A DNA stretch of 64,000 nucleotides from Kolteria novifilia. Lineage in GTDB: Bacteria; Planctomycetota; Planctomycetia; Kolteriales; Kolteriaceae. Every line of letters begins with the position of its first letter. The stretch's first letter is position 1. This document shows positions 44,770 to 54,861 of this stretch, piece by piece. The position numbers and the translations under genes are program-made. The stretch is taken from contig CP036279.1 in assembly GCA_007748055.1 (NCBI GenBank), forward strand, positions 2,542,001-2,606,000. The letters are read 5' to 3'. The notes below the pieces were generated by a model that saw nothing but the letters and a program-made list of their open reading frames with translations, had not been told where the DNA came from and made no database searches.

Positions 44770-45948
44770 ATGGCGCTCAAACGCAAGGGGCTTCGCCATG
44801 TCGCGATCGTGATGAACACGAACAAGGCCTACGATCGTCAAATCATCGCGGGGATCGCGCGCTACGTCCACGCCATCGGTCGTTGGAGCCTCTACATCGA
44901 GGACGATCCGCTGGCGCGCATTCCGCAGACGCGGCAGTGGCGCGGCGACGGCATCATCGCCGATTTGGACGATCTCGAGGTCGCCCGGGCCGTCGGCCGG
45001 TTTTCGGTGCCGATTGTGGGGCTCGGAGGAGGGGCGGGTGGTTACGACGATTCTAGCGAGATTCCCTACGTCGCGACCGACGATGTGCGCATCGCCGAAA
45101 TGGCGGTCGATCACCTGCGCGATCGTGGTTTTCGCCGTTTCGCCTACTGCGGGTTGCCGTCGACATCGGTCAACGTCTGGTCCGAGCGGCGTCGAGAAGC
45201 CTTCGAGCATCGCGTCGCCGCCCTCGGTGAGGCGAGTGAGTGTGAGAGTTTTCTCGGCCGGCGGGCAACGATGCGCGACTGGGAGCGACTGCAGAAAGAA
45301 CTGACCAAATGGATCGACGGCTTGGTCAAGCCGGTCGGGTTGATGGCCTGCAACGATGCGCGGGCCCGCCACGTGCTCGAGGCCTGCCGTCGCTGCGGCG
45401 CGCGGGTACCGGAGGATGTCGCGGTCATTGGTGTCGACAACGACGAGTTGATGTGCGAACTGGCCGACCCACCGCTGACAAGTGTCATTCAGGGGGCGGA
45501 AAAGATCGGCTACGCGGCGGCCGAATTGCTCGATGCCTTCATGAGCGGTCGCCGTCGACGAGGTTCTCGGGTCGTGGTCAATCCCTTGGGGATCATGACG
45601 CGACGTTCGACCGACACGCTCGCGCTCGAGGATCAGGATCTCGTCAACGCGGTGCGTTACATTCGGGACTTTGCCGGCGAACGGATTGGACCGGCCGACG
45701 TCGTCGGGCACGTTGGGCTTTCCCGGTCGACGCTCGACAAGCGGTTCAAACGATTGCTTGGTCACACTATCGCCGAGGAGATCGGACGCTGCCAGTTCGC
45801 GCGGGCGTGCTCGCTGCTGACGTCGACCGACTTGCCGCTGAAGATCGTTGCTCGGCAAGCGGGGTTCAACAACGTTCAGTACATGACGACGATCTTTCGT
45901 CAGCGAGCGGGAAAATCACCCTCCAAGTTTCGGTCAGAGGGACACTGA
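44770..45948 (+). CDS. XylR-type regulator (LacI-like sensor fused to AraC HTH)
   Basis: A 392-residue protein. Residues ~5-285 resemble periplasmic-binding-protein/LacI-like sensing domains (VAIVMNTNKAYDRQIIAGI, GLMACNDARARHVLEACRR, VAVIGVDNDELMCELADPP). Residues ~290-390 form an AraC helix-turn-helix pair (GPADVVGHVGLSRSTLDKRF, PLKIVARQAGFNNVQYMTTI, RAGKSPSKFR). This resembles E. coli XylR, and related regulators are common next to PSD1/DUF1501 operons in Planctomycetota. A sugar ligand is likely but not deducible. ATG 44770 has GGAGG ~20 bases upstream and no closer start fits. Confidence 0.88.
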   Translation: MALKRKGLRHVAIVMNTNKAYDRQIIAGIARYVHAIGRWSLYIEDDPLARIPQTRQWRGDGIIADLDDLEVARAVGRFSVPIVGLGGGAGGYDDSSEIPYVATDDVRIAEMAVDHLRDRGFRRFAYCGLPSTSVNVWSERRREAFEHRVAALGEASECESFLGRRATMRDWERLQKELTKWIDGLVKPVGLMACNDARARHVLEACRRCGARVPEDVAVIGVDNDELMCELADPPLTSVIQGAEKIGYAAAELLDAFMSGRRRRGSRVVVNPLGIMTRRSTDTLALEDQDLVNAVRYIRDFAGERIGPADVVGHVGLSRSTLDKRFKRLLGHTIAEEIGRCQFARACSLLTSTDLPLKIVARQAGFNNVQYMTTIFRQRAGKSPSKFRSEGH

Positions 45949-46093
45949 GCGTCGCGGGCCGGCGTCGCGGCGTCCGCGGCCAAACGCGCGACCACGTCTG
46001 GTGAAGAAATGAGACGATCGTCATCGTCGGCACGTGTCCGCCGGAAGTTCATGCCCACGCAAGCAAACTTGGGCGTACGGAGAAGACAAGTTG

Positions 46094-46132
46094 GCTGATC
46101 GCGCGATTCAATGAGTCGAACGCGCGACCAGC
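46094..46132 (-). terminator. Hairpin terminator after DUF1559 copy F
   Basis: GCTGATCGCGCG (46094-46105) pairs with CGCGCGACCAGC (46121-46132) at 11 of 12 positions. It lies just after the minus-strand DUF1559 gene and is followed in that direction by CAACTTGTCTTC. It could also serve the convergent regulator gene. Confidence 0.5.
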
Positions 46133-46148
46133 TTGCTCTTGGTGGACC

Positions 46149-47135
46149 TCAAAGCCCGGAGATGATCCCACCGTCGTCGCGGTCGGTGAGATTGTAGAGC
46201 GTCATCAGGTCGAGGCTCTCTCCCAAGAAGGAGACGCTTCCATCGGCCATGAGCACGTGAGTCCCCCCGGGATGCGTCGAGAGAAGGGTGGTGTTGCACC
46301 GCTGCCGTTCGTTGTAACTCGTCTGCACGCGCGTTCCGATGGGTTGGCGAACGGTCGTCAAGTTGAAGCAACGCCCGTCGGCGGTCGACCCGGTGCCGGT
46401 GATGTAGGTCATGTGGCCGTTGGGGACATTGGTGTTCTTGTGTCCCATCCAGATACCGTTGGCGCCATCGGCCCGTCCGTCGTACCTGCCGCCACTGTTG
46501 TCCCGCAGCCAATCGGACTGTTCGCCAATGGCGATTGTCTTGGAAGAGCCGTCGGTAAAGGAACTCAGCTTTGTTAGCCGATTGTTTGCGAAGGCGCCGC
46601 CAGACGAATGGTACGCGCTACCGGAGAGGCCGGTGATGTCGACGGTCGGATGGTTGGTGCTGCCCGCCAGGAGGACGTAGCTACCCTGTTGGGCGTCAGC
46701 TTGCAACATGCTGACGAGTTTCGGCATGGCGCTCGAGGGACAGTTGAACGTGGAAACGGTCCGACCATCGAAGACTGGGGCGAGGTCGGCCGCGCACGAA
46801 CCGCTACTTCCGAGCCAGTAGCACTGCGTGAACCTTTTGTCGGCGATCTGGTCGTAGAAGCTGGCTTGATCGAGGTAGGGGAGGAGCATCACCCAGGCCG
46901 TGGGGCCATGTTGATTGGAGGTGATCGCGGCGGGCGGAAAGCCCCCGTGACTGTCGTGGTAGTTGTGCAGCGCGACACCGATCTGCTTGAGATGGTTGCT
47001 GCACTGGGAACGCCGGGCTGCTTCGCGGGCCTGTTGAACGGCGGGCAGCAAGAGGGCGACCAAGATGCCGATGATGGCGATGACGACCAAGAGTTCCACC
47101 AAGGTGAACGCGGATCGCCGCGAGTTGCGAGACAT
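46149..47135 (-). CDS. DUF1559 protein with prepilin-type N-terminus (copy F)
   Basis: A 328-residue DUF1559 protein: [67 protein letters not shown]-like [25 protein letters not shown] and [20 protein letters not shown]. The His-Ala-Met-Asp-Gly type end motif is THVLMADG rather than CHF. Unlike the other copies it has no lipoprotein partner; the convergent neighbour is the XylR-type regulator and the upstream neighbour a GT87-like gene. It stands alone with its own leader region. Confidence 0.88.
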   Translation of the reverse strand: MSRNSRRSAFTLVELLVVIAIIGILVALLLPAVQQAREAARRSQCSNHLKQIGVALHNYHDSHGGFPPAAITSNQHGPTAWVMLLPYLDQASFYDQIADKRFTQCYWLGSSGSCAADLAPVFDGRTVSTFNCPSSAMPKLVSMLQADAQQGSYVLLAGSTNHPTVDITGLSGSAYHSSGGAFANNRLTKLSSFTDGSSKTIAIGEQSDWLRDNSGGRYDGRADGANGIWMGHKNTNVPNGHMTYITGTGSTADGRCFNLTTVRQPIGTRVQTSYNERQRCNTTLLSTHPGGTHVLMADGSVSFLGESLDLMTLYNLTDRDDGGIISGL

Positions 47136-47452
47136 AGTGACTCCTCATGTAGATGCGCGACACCGATGTCTTGTCGTCCGTGGGAGAACTCTCCATGCTC
47201 ACGTCGGTAGGACGTTATCAACGAGACCGTTGACGCGCCGTCCGTTGACGCGTCGTCGCCGCAAGTCGGGGATCCGGTTCCCCCTTTCGGGAGTCCCATG
47301 AGCCTGGCGCGAGGACGGCGGGATGAACAAGAGTCTGATGTCGGAGTGAGCGGGCCCCCCACTCACCGCTTGATTTACCATGATACAGCGCCGCGAAGAC
47401 CTTGGGGAGAGGAGTCGGTGCGTAACCCTCATGAGGCGAAGAGGCTGCGAGA
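47136..47452. other. Intergenic region with a 15-bp tandem repeat
   Basis: About 320 bases upstream of copy F without a gene. CGTTGACGCGCCGTC (47228-47242) is followed directly by CGTTGACGCGTCGTC (47243-47257), a tandem repeat with one mismatch. Placed ~95-120 bases before the DUF1559 start, it could be an operator pair. No promoter boxes were identified with confidence. Confidence 0.5.
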
Positions 47453-48655
47453 CTAAGTTGACGTGGCCGCGGGAGGAGTCAACGCTCGGGCACGCCACAA
47501 TTTAAGCATGGCACGCTCGGGGCTGGGGCGGGCGATCTTCACCACAAGATAGCCGACAAATAGGAGGCAGACGAAGGCTTTGAACCAGAGATTGGTCCAG
47601 GGGTGAATCGGGTTGCCGAGGTTGTCGCATCCGATCCCGATCGCGAGCGCCGTGAGGAACCAAGCTTCTCGGGGATGGTTGTCTCGGAGAAAAGCCCAGG
47701 CTCCGAAGAGGCCGATCGCGGGCCCCAGCATGACGTAGGAGTTCGTCTCGGTCATCGGGTTAAAGAGCATCAAGTAGCACATCGACCCCGCGAAAATGAC
47801 GATGGGGCCGCAGCGGTGACCGTGGCGCCGGATCCCGAGGGCGCATCCCAAGAGTGTCAACGGCGCCGCGATCAAGCGGAGCGGGCCGAGCAAGGGGGAC
47901 GGATCGGCGACTCCGAAACAGCGCGCCATTCCCCCAAGATCACAGAAGCGATGCTCAATGGATCCACTGAAACGCCAAAGCTGGACCGCGTTGAGGGCGT
48001 ACTGGTCCCAGACGAATGCCGAGCTGACGCACGCGAACGGAACGAGCAAGCATCCCGCGAGTCCGAGCAGCAGAGGCTTGGCCGTTCTCGGGTAGAGCGT
48101 GCCAATGAGCAGGGCTGGGACGAGGGCCAAGGGCTTAAGCATGAAGGCGGCGGTGACGAAGAGAGCCGAGCGATTCCAGCGTCTCAGCGAGAGATCCGCG
48201 AACGCGTGTCCGACCAGGCCGACCAGGAGCAGGTTGACCTGTCCATTTTTGGCGCTGGCGAGACTCGCCGGCAGCGTGAGCAGCGTCACGATCAAAAAGG
48301 CGGACGAGTCGCGGTGGTGGCCGATCTTCGAGAGACGCCAGAGGCTCGTCGACAAGAGGACGAGGCCGAGTACGCGCCACAGGGTCTCCCCGAGAAGATG
48401 GGGTAGGAGAAGAATCGGGCCGAACGCGACGCTGAACGTTGGCGGGTACCGGTAAAAGGACTGGCTCTGGTCGTCGGTGGCGTAGGTCGATTGCGACCAG
48501 AACGCCGAGGTCCACGCTCGGTAGGCGGGGGTGACGGTCTTCTTTTCTGGTTGAAGGACGGTAAGGACGAGGACCGTGGCAAGAAGGGTCCCCCAAAGCA
48601 GCCAGGCAACTTGGATCGATGCCGGGTTCGAGAAATGACTCCGCGTGAGCCGCAT
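47453..48655 (-). CDS. GT87-like (DUF2029) polytopic membrane glycosyltransferase
   Basis: A 400-residue protein with about ten membrane segments (VAWLLWGTLLATVLVLTVL, LLGLAGCLLVPFACVSSAF, FVCLLFVGYLVVKI). The DUF2029/GT87 pattern is present: a first extracytoplasmic loop with YATDDQSQSFYRYPPTFSV, SAKNGQVNLLLVGL and NPMTETNSYVMLGP. Family members use polyprenyl-phosphate sugars in glycan or glycolipid assembly. ATG 48655 (MRLTRSHFS) is preferred over the longer frame from 48748, whose first 31 residues are polar and lie in non-coding-like sequence. The acceptor is unknown. Confidence 0.75.
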   Translation of the reverse strand: MRLTRSHFSNPASIQVAWLLWGTLLATVLVLTVLQPEKKTVTPAYRAWTSAFWSQSTYATDDQSQSFYRYPPTFSVAFGPILLLPHLLGETLWRVLGLVLLSTSLWRLSKIGHHRDSSAFLIVTLLTLPASLASAKNGQVNLLLVGLVGHAFADLSLRRWNRSALFVTAAFMLKPLALVPALLIGTLYPRTAKPLLLGLAGCLLVPFACVSSAFVWDQYALNAVQLWRFSGSIEHRFCDLGGMARCFGVADPSPLLGPLRLIAAPLTLLGCALGIRRHGHRCGPIVIFAGSMCYLMLFNPMTETNSYVMLGPAIGLFGAWAFLRDNHPREAWFLTALAIGIGCDNLGNPIHPWTNLWFKAFVCLLFVGYLVVKIARPSPERAMLKLWRARALTPPAATST

Positions 48656-49071
48656 GGGGTGTCCTTTTCCTGGTGTTCGAGCAGTCGCGGGAGGGATCAC
48701 CGACCGTTGAACTTTTCGATGCCGGCTGTGAACGGGCCTCTCGGCCAACCTCCGCGTCGAAGAGAACTCGACGAATCAACGGATTCGCCTACGTTTCTTC
48801 TCCTTGATCTTGGCCGAGATTCTTCGTTCTCGCCTCGGCTCGCTCACTTCAACAGCCTGCTAATCCTTGGCGACAAATGTGTCAATGAACGGGCTGGGGA
48901 AAGCAGAGTGTCAACGTCTTGGCAAATCGCCTTGTCGAGTTTCAGCCCAGGCGTTATTCCTCATCCGGCTTGGGAGACGGGGTAGGGATTGCCCCAGTCG
49001 CGGGCGATCTTCTTCCGAACATCGCTCTCGGCATCTCCAGGATTGAACCTTTCGGGCGGGATGGACGCTCC
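48656..49071. other. Divergent intergenic region with a short hairpin repeat
   Basis: About 415 bases between the GT87-like gene and the ABC transporter. It holds a CGAATC-AACG-GATTCG-type hairpin near 48774-48790, similar to the one inside the MITE-like element at 38.28 kb, and TTCAACAGCCTGCTAATCC near 48846, similar to the inverted repeat at 37.02 kb. No gene is supported. Confidence 0.5.
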
Positions 49072-51078
49072 ATGCGCAATTTCCGGCGGGCACTAGGATT
49101 CGCCTGGCCCTATCGTTGGCGAATGGCGGGCTCGCTCATGTCCGGTTTGGTGGTGGCCCTCTTCTGGGGCGCCAACATCAGCTTTATCTATCCTCTGCTA
49201 ACGATCCTGCTTGACAACAAGACCCTGACGATTTGGGTCGATCAGACTATTCAGGCTGAAGAGAAGCAGATTGGCAAGCTCCAGTCCGAGATCGAACAAC
49301 TCGGCGGAGAGATTGATGAGGCGACCAAATCGGCTGATGCGAAGGCGGGAACGCTCGCGGCTCGACTCGGGCGGCGCGAACGCCAGCTTGGGTGGCGAGA
49401 GTACTGGCTCAAGTGGTACGCGTGGGCTCGTCCCTACGTCGCCGCCTACACGCCCAGCGACAGCTTTCTGACTCTCTGTCTCCTCATGCTCTGCGTGTTA
49501 GTGGGGCTGGTCATCAAGAGTCTGTTTGAGTTTCTTCAGATCTACTTCGCCGGTTCGGTCGTTCACCTGACGGTCTTCGACTTGAGGAAACGCTTCTTCC
49601 GCAAGTCGATCGGGCTCGATCTTGGGCACTTTACCGATCGCGGCACGCACGAGTTGCTCGCTCGATTCACCAGCGACATCGAGTCGCTCGCCAGCGGGCT
49701 GCGCGCCCTTCTGGGCAAGGTGATGCTCGAGCCGCTCAAGGCCTTTAGCTGCCTCTTCTTCGCATGCATGTTCAACTGGCGCTTGACGTTGCTGGTGCTC
49801 GTCCTCTTTCCGGTTGCCGCGGTCTTGATGGGAGTGATCGGGCGCTATCTCAAGCGGGTGTCGCGCCGCAACCTCGAGAGCATGGCGCGGATCTACAAGA
49901 TCCTCCAGGAGTCCTTTCTCGGCATTCGCGTCGTCAAGGCGTTCACGATGGAACGCTACGAACGCCGCCGCTTCTACGTCGAGGCGAAACGTTACTACGG
50001 TCAGTCGATGAAGTTGATTCGTACCGAGGCTCTTTCTCGTCCGTTGCTCGAGTTCCTGTCCGTGGTCGGCATCTTCAGCGCCCTGTTGGCCGGATCGTAC
50101 CTGGTGATGACCGGGAAGACGCACGTCTTCGGCGTCCGGCTCACGAACGATCCGCTCGATCAGAGCCTCTTGCTGACTTTCTACGCGTTGATTGCGGGGA
50201 TGTGTGAGCCGCTACGGAAGGTCTTCAGCGTCTATGCCCGCGTCCAGCGTGGGATCGCGGCGTCCGAACGCATCTTCCAATGCATGGATCGGCCGAATCG
50301 CGTCGAATCCAAGCCGGGTAGCCCCGCGCTGCCGATTCACCATCGCAGCGTCGAGATTCGCGACGTCTCGTTCGGCTACAATGCGGACAAGCGGGTTCTC
50401 GACGGGATCAACCTCAAGGTCAACTACGGCGAAACGATCGCCATCGTCGGCATGACCGGCTGCGGGAAGACGAGTCTCATCAACCTGTTGCCACGGTTTT
50501 ACGACCCGCAGGATGGGCAGATCCTCATTGATGGCAAGGACATCCGCGACGTCTCGCTTCGGAGCGTTCGCGAGCAGATGGGCATCGTCACCCAGCACAC
50601 GATCCTCTTTGACGACACGATTTTCAACAACATCGCCTACGGACGCCGTGAGGTGACCCAGGAGGAAGTTCGCGCCGCCGCGGAAGCGGCGTATGCTCAC
50701 CGATTCATCGAGGAGTTGCCCGAGGGCTACCATACTCGGATCGGCGAGATGGGCGGCACCCTCAGTGGGGGACAACGCCAGCGGATCGCGCTGGCACGGG
50801 CGATCCTTCGCGATCCTTCGATCCTCATTCTCGATGAGGCGACCAGCTCGCTTGACGTCGAGAGCGAATCGCTCATCCACAAGGCTCTGAGCAACTTCAC
50901 GCGGAACCGAACGACCTTCATCGTGACCCACCGTCTGAGCACACTCGACATCGCCGATCGCATCGCGGTTGTTCACCATGGTCGAGTCGAAGCGGTCGGG
51001 ACGCATCAAGAGGTACTTCGCTTGAGTCCCATCTACCGTCGGCTTCACGAAGTGCAAGCCAAGGGCGCATCCGCGTAA
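49072..51078 (+). CDS. MsbA-like ABC exporter (fused membrane and ATPase domains)
   Basis: A 668-residue ABC half-transporter. The membrane domain has six helices; between helices 1 and 2 (residues ~55-130) lies a long charged, coiled-coil-like loop (QAEEKQIGKLQSEIEQLG) not typical of MsbA. The ATPase domain has Walker A GMTGCGKTSL (~459), signature LSGGQRQRIAL, Walker B ILILDEATSSLD and H-loop IVTHRLS. Half-transporters of this type flip lipids or export drugs as homodimers. ATG 49072 is chosen; an in-frame start at 48919 would add 51 residues of intergenic-like sequence. Confidence 0.85.
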   Translation: MRNFRRALGFAWPYRWRMAGSLMSGLVVALFWGANISFIYPLLTILLDNKTLTIWVDQTIQAEEKQIGKLQSEIEQLGGEIDEATKSADAKAGTLAARLGRRERQLGWREYWLKWYAWARPYVAAYTPSDSFLTLCLLMLCVLVGLVIKSLFEFLQIYFAGSVVHLTVFDLRKRFFRKSIGLDLGHFTDRGTHELLARFTSDIESLASGLRALLGKVMLEPLKAFSCLFFACMFNWRLTLLVLVLFPVAAVLMGVIGRYLKRVSRRNLESMARIYKILQESFLGIRVVKAFTMERYERRRFYVEAKRYYGQSMKLIRTEALSRPLLEFLSVVGIFSALLAGSYLVMTGKTHVFGVRLTNDPLDQSLLLTFYALIAGMCEPLRKVFSVYARVQRGIAASERIFQCMDRPNRVESKPGSPALPIHHRSVEIRDVSFGYNADKRVLDGINLKVNYGETIAIVGMTGCGKTSLINLLPRFYDPQDGQILIDGKDIRDVSLRSVREQMGIVTQHTILFDDTIFNNIAYGRREVTQEEVRAAAEAAYAHRFIEELPEGYHTRIGEMGGTLSGGQRQRIALARAILRDPSILILDEATSSLDVESESLIHKALSNFTRNRTTFIVTHRLSTLDIADRIAVVHHGRVEAVGTHQEVLRLSPIYRRLHEVQAKGASA

Positions 51079-51085
51079 GCCCTTT

Positions 51086-51113
51086 GGCCGCCTGGTCTTC
51101 GCGTCGGGCGGCC
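51086..51113 (+). terminator. Weak hairpin after the ABC exporter
   Basis: GGCCGCC and GGCGGCC are exact reverse complements separated by 14 bases, starting 8 bases after the stop codon. No T-run follows, so termination is uncertain. Confidence 0.3.
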
Positions 51114-51305
51114 GCATGCCTCGGGGCTTCTTCCCAACACCCTCTCGACACGATCCGTTGCCAACCGCGGTGCTGGGCGCGTAGAACGCCCAGTGCTGCG
51201 ACAGGCTCGCGACGCGAGGTTTCCTGGGCGATTACTTGCCAGGGAGACGTGTCAGCGGACTTTTCGGCCAAGTTTCAGCGACCGATAGGGCACGGGGAGT
51301 GATTC

Positions 51306-51767
51306 ATGCAACGGCGCGAGTTGGATTTCCAATCATTCGGCGAGATCGTAGCGGAAATCGATCGTCTCCAGGAGCACGGCTATCAGCAAGTCGGCCATTG
51401 GAATCTCGGGCAAACGTGCCAGCACTTGCGTGTCGTCTTCGTCGGGTCGATGGCCGATGTCCCGATCAAGGCGCCGTGGATTGTTCGTACGTTCATTGCT
51501 CCCTTCGCGTTACGGAAAATTCTCAAGTCGCGGCGGATGCCCGAAGGCGTCAAGCTCCCTCACTCCTCGTTGGCTCCCAAGGACGATGTCGACGAGGGAA
51601 AGATGGTCAGTCGCTTCAAGAAATCGATCGAGACCTTCGAGAAGTTTGACGGAGCGCTCAACGATCACCCCTTCTTTGGCAAGCTGGATAAGGAGCAATG
51701 GAGCCAGATTCATCTTATCCATAGCACCCATCATCTCTCTTTTCTTGTCCCGAACGAGACTTCTTAG
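51306..51767 (+). CDS. DUF1569 (DinB-like) protein
   Basis: A 153-residue helical protein. DUF1569 features are visible: VGHWNLGQTCQHLRVVF near the N-terminus, then MPEGVKLPHSSLAPKDDVD and a closing HLIHSTHHLSFLVPN helix. The conserved His residues (H52/H60 area and the HLIHSTHH segment) match the metal-binding pattern of DinB-like folds. The function is unknown. ATG 51306 begins MQRRELDFQS as usual for the family. It stands alone between the exporter and gyrA. Confidence 0.78.
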   Translation: MQRRELDFQSFGEIVAEIDRLQEHGYQQVGHWNLGQTCQHLRVVFVGSMADVPIKAPWIVRTFIAPFALRKILKSRRMPEGVKLPHSSLAPKDDVDEGKMVSRFKKSIETFEKFDGALNDHPFFGKLDKEQWSQIHLIHSTHHLSFLVPNETS

Positions 51768-51979
51768 AGCCTCCCGACTGGCAAAGACGCCCAAGATGTG
51801 CCCAAAGTTGCGCGCATCTGTCCGAATTCGTCGCGATTCTGTCGCGTAAGTTGATGATTTGGGTGTGTTTATGTCGGGAATCGGCTTTGAGTTTGTCTCT
51901 TCGCAGAAGATGAAACAATCCTCAAAAACTCGTAGTAATAGCGGTTTGACCGACACCGATTGTTGAGCGGAAGGACCGA

Positions 51980-54718
51980 ATGTCGACCGACGATCCAGGC
52001 AACGGCGAATCCGAACAAGAGTCTCCTAGCAACACCCCTGAGAGCGACGCCGCCGTCGACGGAACCGCTGACGAGGGACTGCAGGAACTGCAGATCGATG
52101 AAGATCTGCGGGAGAGCTATCTTTCCTACGCGATGAGCGTCATCATCAGCCGGGCGCTGCCGGAGTCGCGCGACGGGTTGAAGCCCTCCCAACGACGCAT
52201 CCTCCTGTCGATGTCCGACCTCAATCTTGGATCAAGGTCCAAGGAATCCAAGTGCGCCCGCATTTGTGGCGACGCTAGCGGCAAGTACCACCCGCACGGC
52301 GAAAGTGTCGTCTATCCGACGCTCGTGCGGATGGTCCAGCCCTTCAACACGCGCTATCCGCTGATCAGCGGGCAGGGCAACTTCGGGTCGATCGACGGTC
52401 TTCCTCCCGCCGCGATGCGGTACACGGAGGCGAAACTCTCTCCCATTGCCGAAGAGATGCTCGCCGACATCGAGAAAGACACCGTCGACACCATCCCGAA
52501 CTACGACGAGTCGCGCGAAGAAGCGGTCGTTCTCCCCTCACGGTTCCCGAACCTGATTTGTAACGGTTCGCAGGGCATCGCGGTCGGGATGGCGACGAGT
52601 ATCCCGCCGCATAACCTCTCGGAAATCAGCGACGCGTGCGTCCTGTTGATCGACAACCCCGAAACGACCTTCGCGGAACTGTTGCAGTGCGTCCCAGGGC
52701 CGGACTTCCCCACCGGGGGAATCATTCGCGGTCGCCGTGGGATCATTGAGGGCTATCGCACGGGTCGCTCGACGATCACGCTGCGGGCCAAGACCCATTT
52801 CGAGGAGGTCAAGGGGGGCCGGACGAACATCATCGTCACCGAGCTTCCCTACATGCAGCAGAAAATTCGCTTGATCCAAAAGATCGCCCAAGCGGTCAAG
52901 GACGACCGGATCCCGGGGATTTCCAACGTCCAGGATCACTCCAATCGCAAGGGGATCCGCATCGTCATCGAGCTCAAGCGCGATGCCGATCCCAACATCG
53001 TCGAGAACCAACTCTTCCAGTTCACGCCGCTGCAGGACACGTTCAGCGTCATCATGCTCTCGCTGGTCAATAGCCGGCCGCAGACGCTCAGTCTCAAGCA
53101 GATGCTCACCGAGTTTATCCAGCACCGCGTCACCGTTATCCGGCGCCGTACGCAGTACCTCTTGCGAAAGGCTCGCCATCGGGCCCACGTCGTCGAAGGG
53201 CTCTTGATCGCCCTTTCCAGCATCGACGAGGTGATCGAACGGATTCGCCGCTCATCCGACGTGCCCGACGCCCGCCAGGCGCTGCTCGATCTCGAGGTCT
53301 CGGCGGAACTGCTCAGTCGGGCGCTGGGCGACGAGGGTTTCACCGCGTTCCAAGCGATCATGGGCGTCCAGGCTTCCTACAACCTCACGCGAGTCCAGGC
53401 CGATCAGATCTTGCAGATGCAGCTCCAGCGACTGACCGCGCTGGAGCAAGACAAGCTCCTCAAGGAGTACGAGAGTCTCCGCGACGAAATCACCGAGTAC
53501 GAGCGTCTCTTGGGCGACGAGAAGAACATTCTCGCCGTCGTTCGCGAGGACATGCTCGAGCTGAAGCGGAAGTACGGCGATCCCCGACGGACGGAGATCA
53601 CCGAATTCGACGGCGACATCGATCTCGAGGATCTCATCCCCGATGAGACCAATGTCGTGACCGTCAGCCACGCCGGCTATATCAAGCGTCTGCACCTGGA
53701 TACCTACCGCACCCAGGGACGTGGCGGTCGCGGGATCACCGGCGGGCAGACCAAGGAAGGGGACTTTCTCGCCGACGTCTTCACCGCGTCGACCCACAAC
53801 TACTTGCTCTTCTTCACCGATTTGGGTCGCTGTCACTGGCTCAAGGTCTACGACATCCCCTCCTTGTCACGCACCAGCCAAGGTCGGGCGATCGTCAACT
53901 TGCTCAACCTGCGCCCCGATGAGAAGATCACAAGCTATCTGCCGATTAGCGAGTTCGACGAACGGTTCCTCTTGATGGTCACGCGGCGCGGGATCGTCAA
54001 AAAGACCCCGCTGGAGGCCTTCAGTCGTCCTCGCAAAGAGGGCATCATCGCCGTCAATCTCGACGAGAACGATCAGTTGGTCCGTGTGCTGCTCGTCGGC
54101 GATGGCAATGACGTGATCCTGAGTACAGCGCGGGGCATGTCGATTCGCTTCGCCCAAACCGATGTTCGCAGCATGGGACGGACCGCGCACGGCGTGCGCG
54201 GCATCGACCTGCAAGGCGAGGATGTTGTCGTCGGCGGCGTCGTGATCCATGAGGGCGACGCGCTGCTTACCGTCTGCGAGCACGGCTTCGGCAAGCGGAC
54301 GCCCTACGAGGAGTACCGGACCCAGCGGCGCGGCGGCAAGGGGCTCATCGATATTAAGACCACCGAACGCAACGGTCCGGTGGTCGCGGTCGCTTCCGTC
54401 AGCGACGACGACGACGTCATGTTCATCTCCGCGGGCGGCATGGTCGTTCGCATCTCCGCCAAGGATATCTCGACGATCGGCCGCAACACGCAAGGCGTCA
54501 CCCTGATGCGGATCGGTTCGGAGGACCGCGTTGTCTCGGTCGCGAAGATCGCCAGCGAGGATGTTCAGGTCAACGGCGACGAGGAGGGTGACGACCCGAA
54601 CGCCACCGACCCGAGCGCCAACGGATCGGGGACCGAAGGCTCGGAGACCGATGCTCCGAGCACCGAACAAACCGAGACGCCTCCCGCCGAGGGTGAGAGC
54701 ACGGGAGAAGAGGAGTAA
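51980..54718 (+). CDS. gyrA: DNA gyrase subunit A
   Basis: A 912-residue GyrA. The catalytic tyrosine is Y148 in [10 protein letters not shown]. The quinolone-pocket segment reads [15 protein letters not shown], with Ser kept (S109, E. coli S83) but Pro at P113 where E. coli has D87. The pinwheel domain has a degenerate first box QGRGGRG (~579) and a perfect GyrA-box-like QRRGGKG near 780. An acidic N-terminal extension of ~35 residues and an acidic Thr/Glu-rich tail ([18 protein letters not shown]) are extra. Gyrase introduces negative supercoils with GyrB; gyrB is not adjacent. GGAAGGA lies just before ATG 51980 and the leader is AT-rich. Confidence 0.95.
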   Translation: MSTDDPGNGESEQESPSNTPESDAAVDGTADEGLQELQIDEDLRESYLSYAMSVIISRALPESRDGLKPSQRRILLSMSDLNLGSRSKESKCARICGDASGKYHPHGESVVYPTLVRMVQPFNTRYPLISGQGNFGSIDGLPPAAMRYTEAKLSPIAEEMLADIEKDTVDTIPNYDESREEAVVLPSRFPNLICNGSQGIAVGMATSIPPHNLSEISDACVLLIDNPETTFAELLQCVPGPDFPTGGIIRGRRGIIEGYRTGRSTITLRAKTHFEEVKGGRTNIIVTELPYMQQKIRLIQKIAQAVKDDRIPGISNVQDHSNRKGIRIVIELKRDADPNIVENQLFQFTPLQDTFSVIMLSLVNSRPQTLSLKQMLTEFIQHRVTVIRRRTQYLLRKARHRAHVVEGLLIALSSIDEVIERIRRSSDVPDARQALLDLEVSAELLSRALGDEGFTAFQAIMGVQASYNLTRVQADQILQMQLQRLTALEQDKLLKEYESLRDEITEYERLLGDEKNILAVVREDMLELKRKYGDPRRTEITEFDGDIDLEDLIPDETNVVTVSHAGYIKRLHLDTYRTQGRGGRGITGGQTKEGDFLADVFTASTHNYLLFFTDLGRCHWLKVYDIPSLSRTSQGRAIVNLLNLRPDEKITSYLPISEFDERFLLMVTRRGIVKKTPLEAFSRPRKEGIIAVNLDENDQLVRVLLVGDGNDVILSTARGMSIRFAQTDVRSMGRTAHGVRGIDLQGEDVVVGGVVIHEGDALLTVCEHGFGKRTPYEEYRTQRRGGKGLIDIKTTERNGPVVAVASVSDDDDVMFISAGGMVVRISAKDISTIGRNTQGVTLMRIGSEDRVVSVAKIASEDVQVNGDEEGDDPNATDPSANGSGTEGSETDAPSTEQTETPPAEGESTGEEE

Positions 54719-54861
54719 ACTCGTTCATCGCCCGGCGACTCGCCACACGCGCGAGGAATTGTCTTGCGGTGCCAAGCGTTCCTCACCTCTCCCGGACAGC
54801 CTGACCAAGACGGATGAGGGGATGGACGGCCGGAGAATTGGGGCGGCTCGACGAAGGAATG

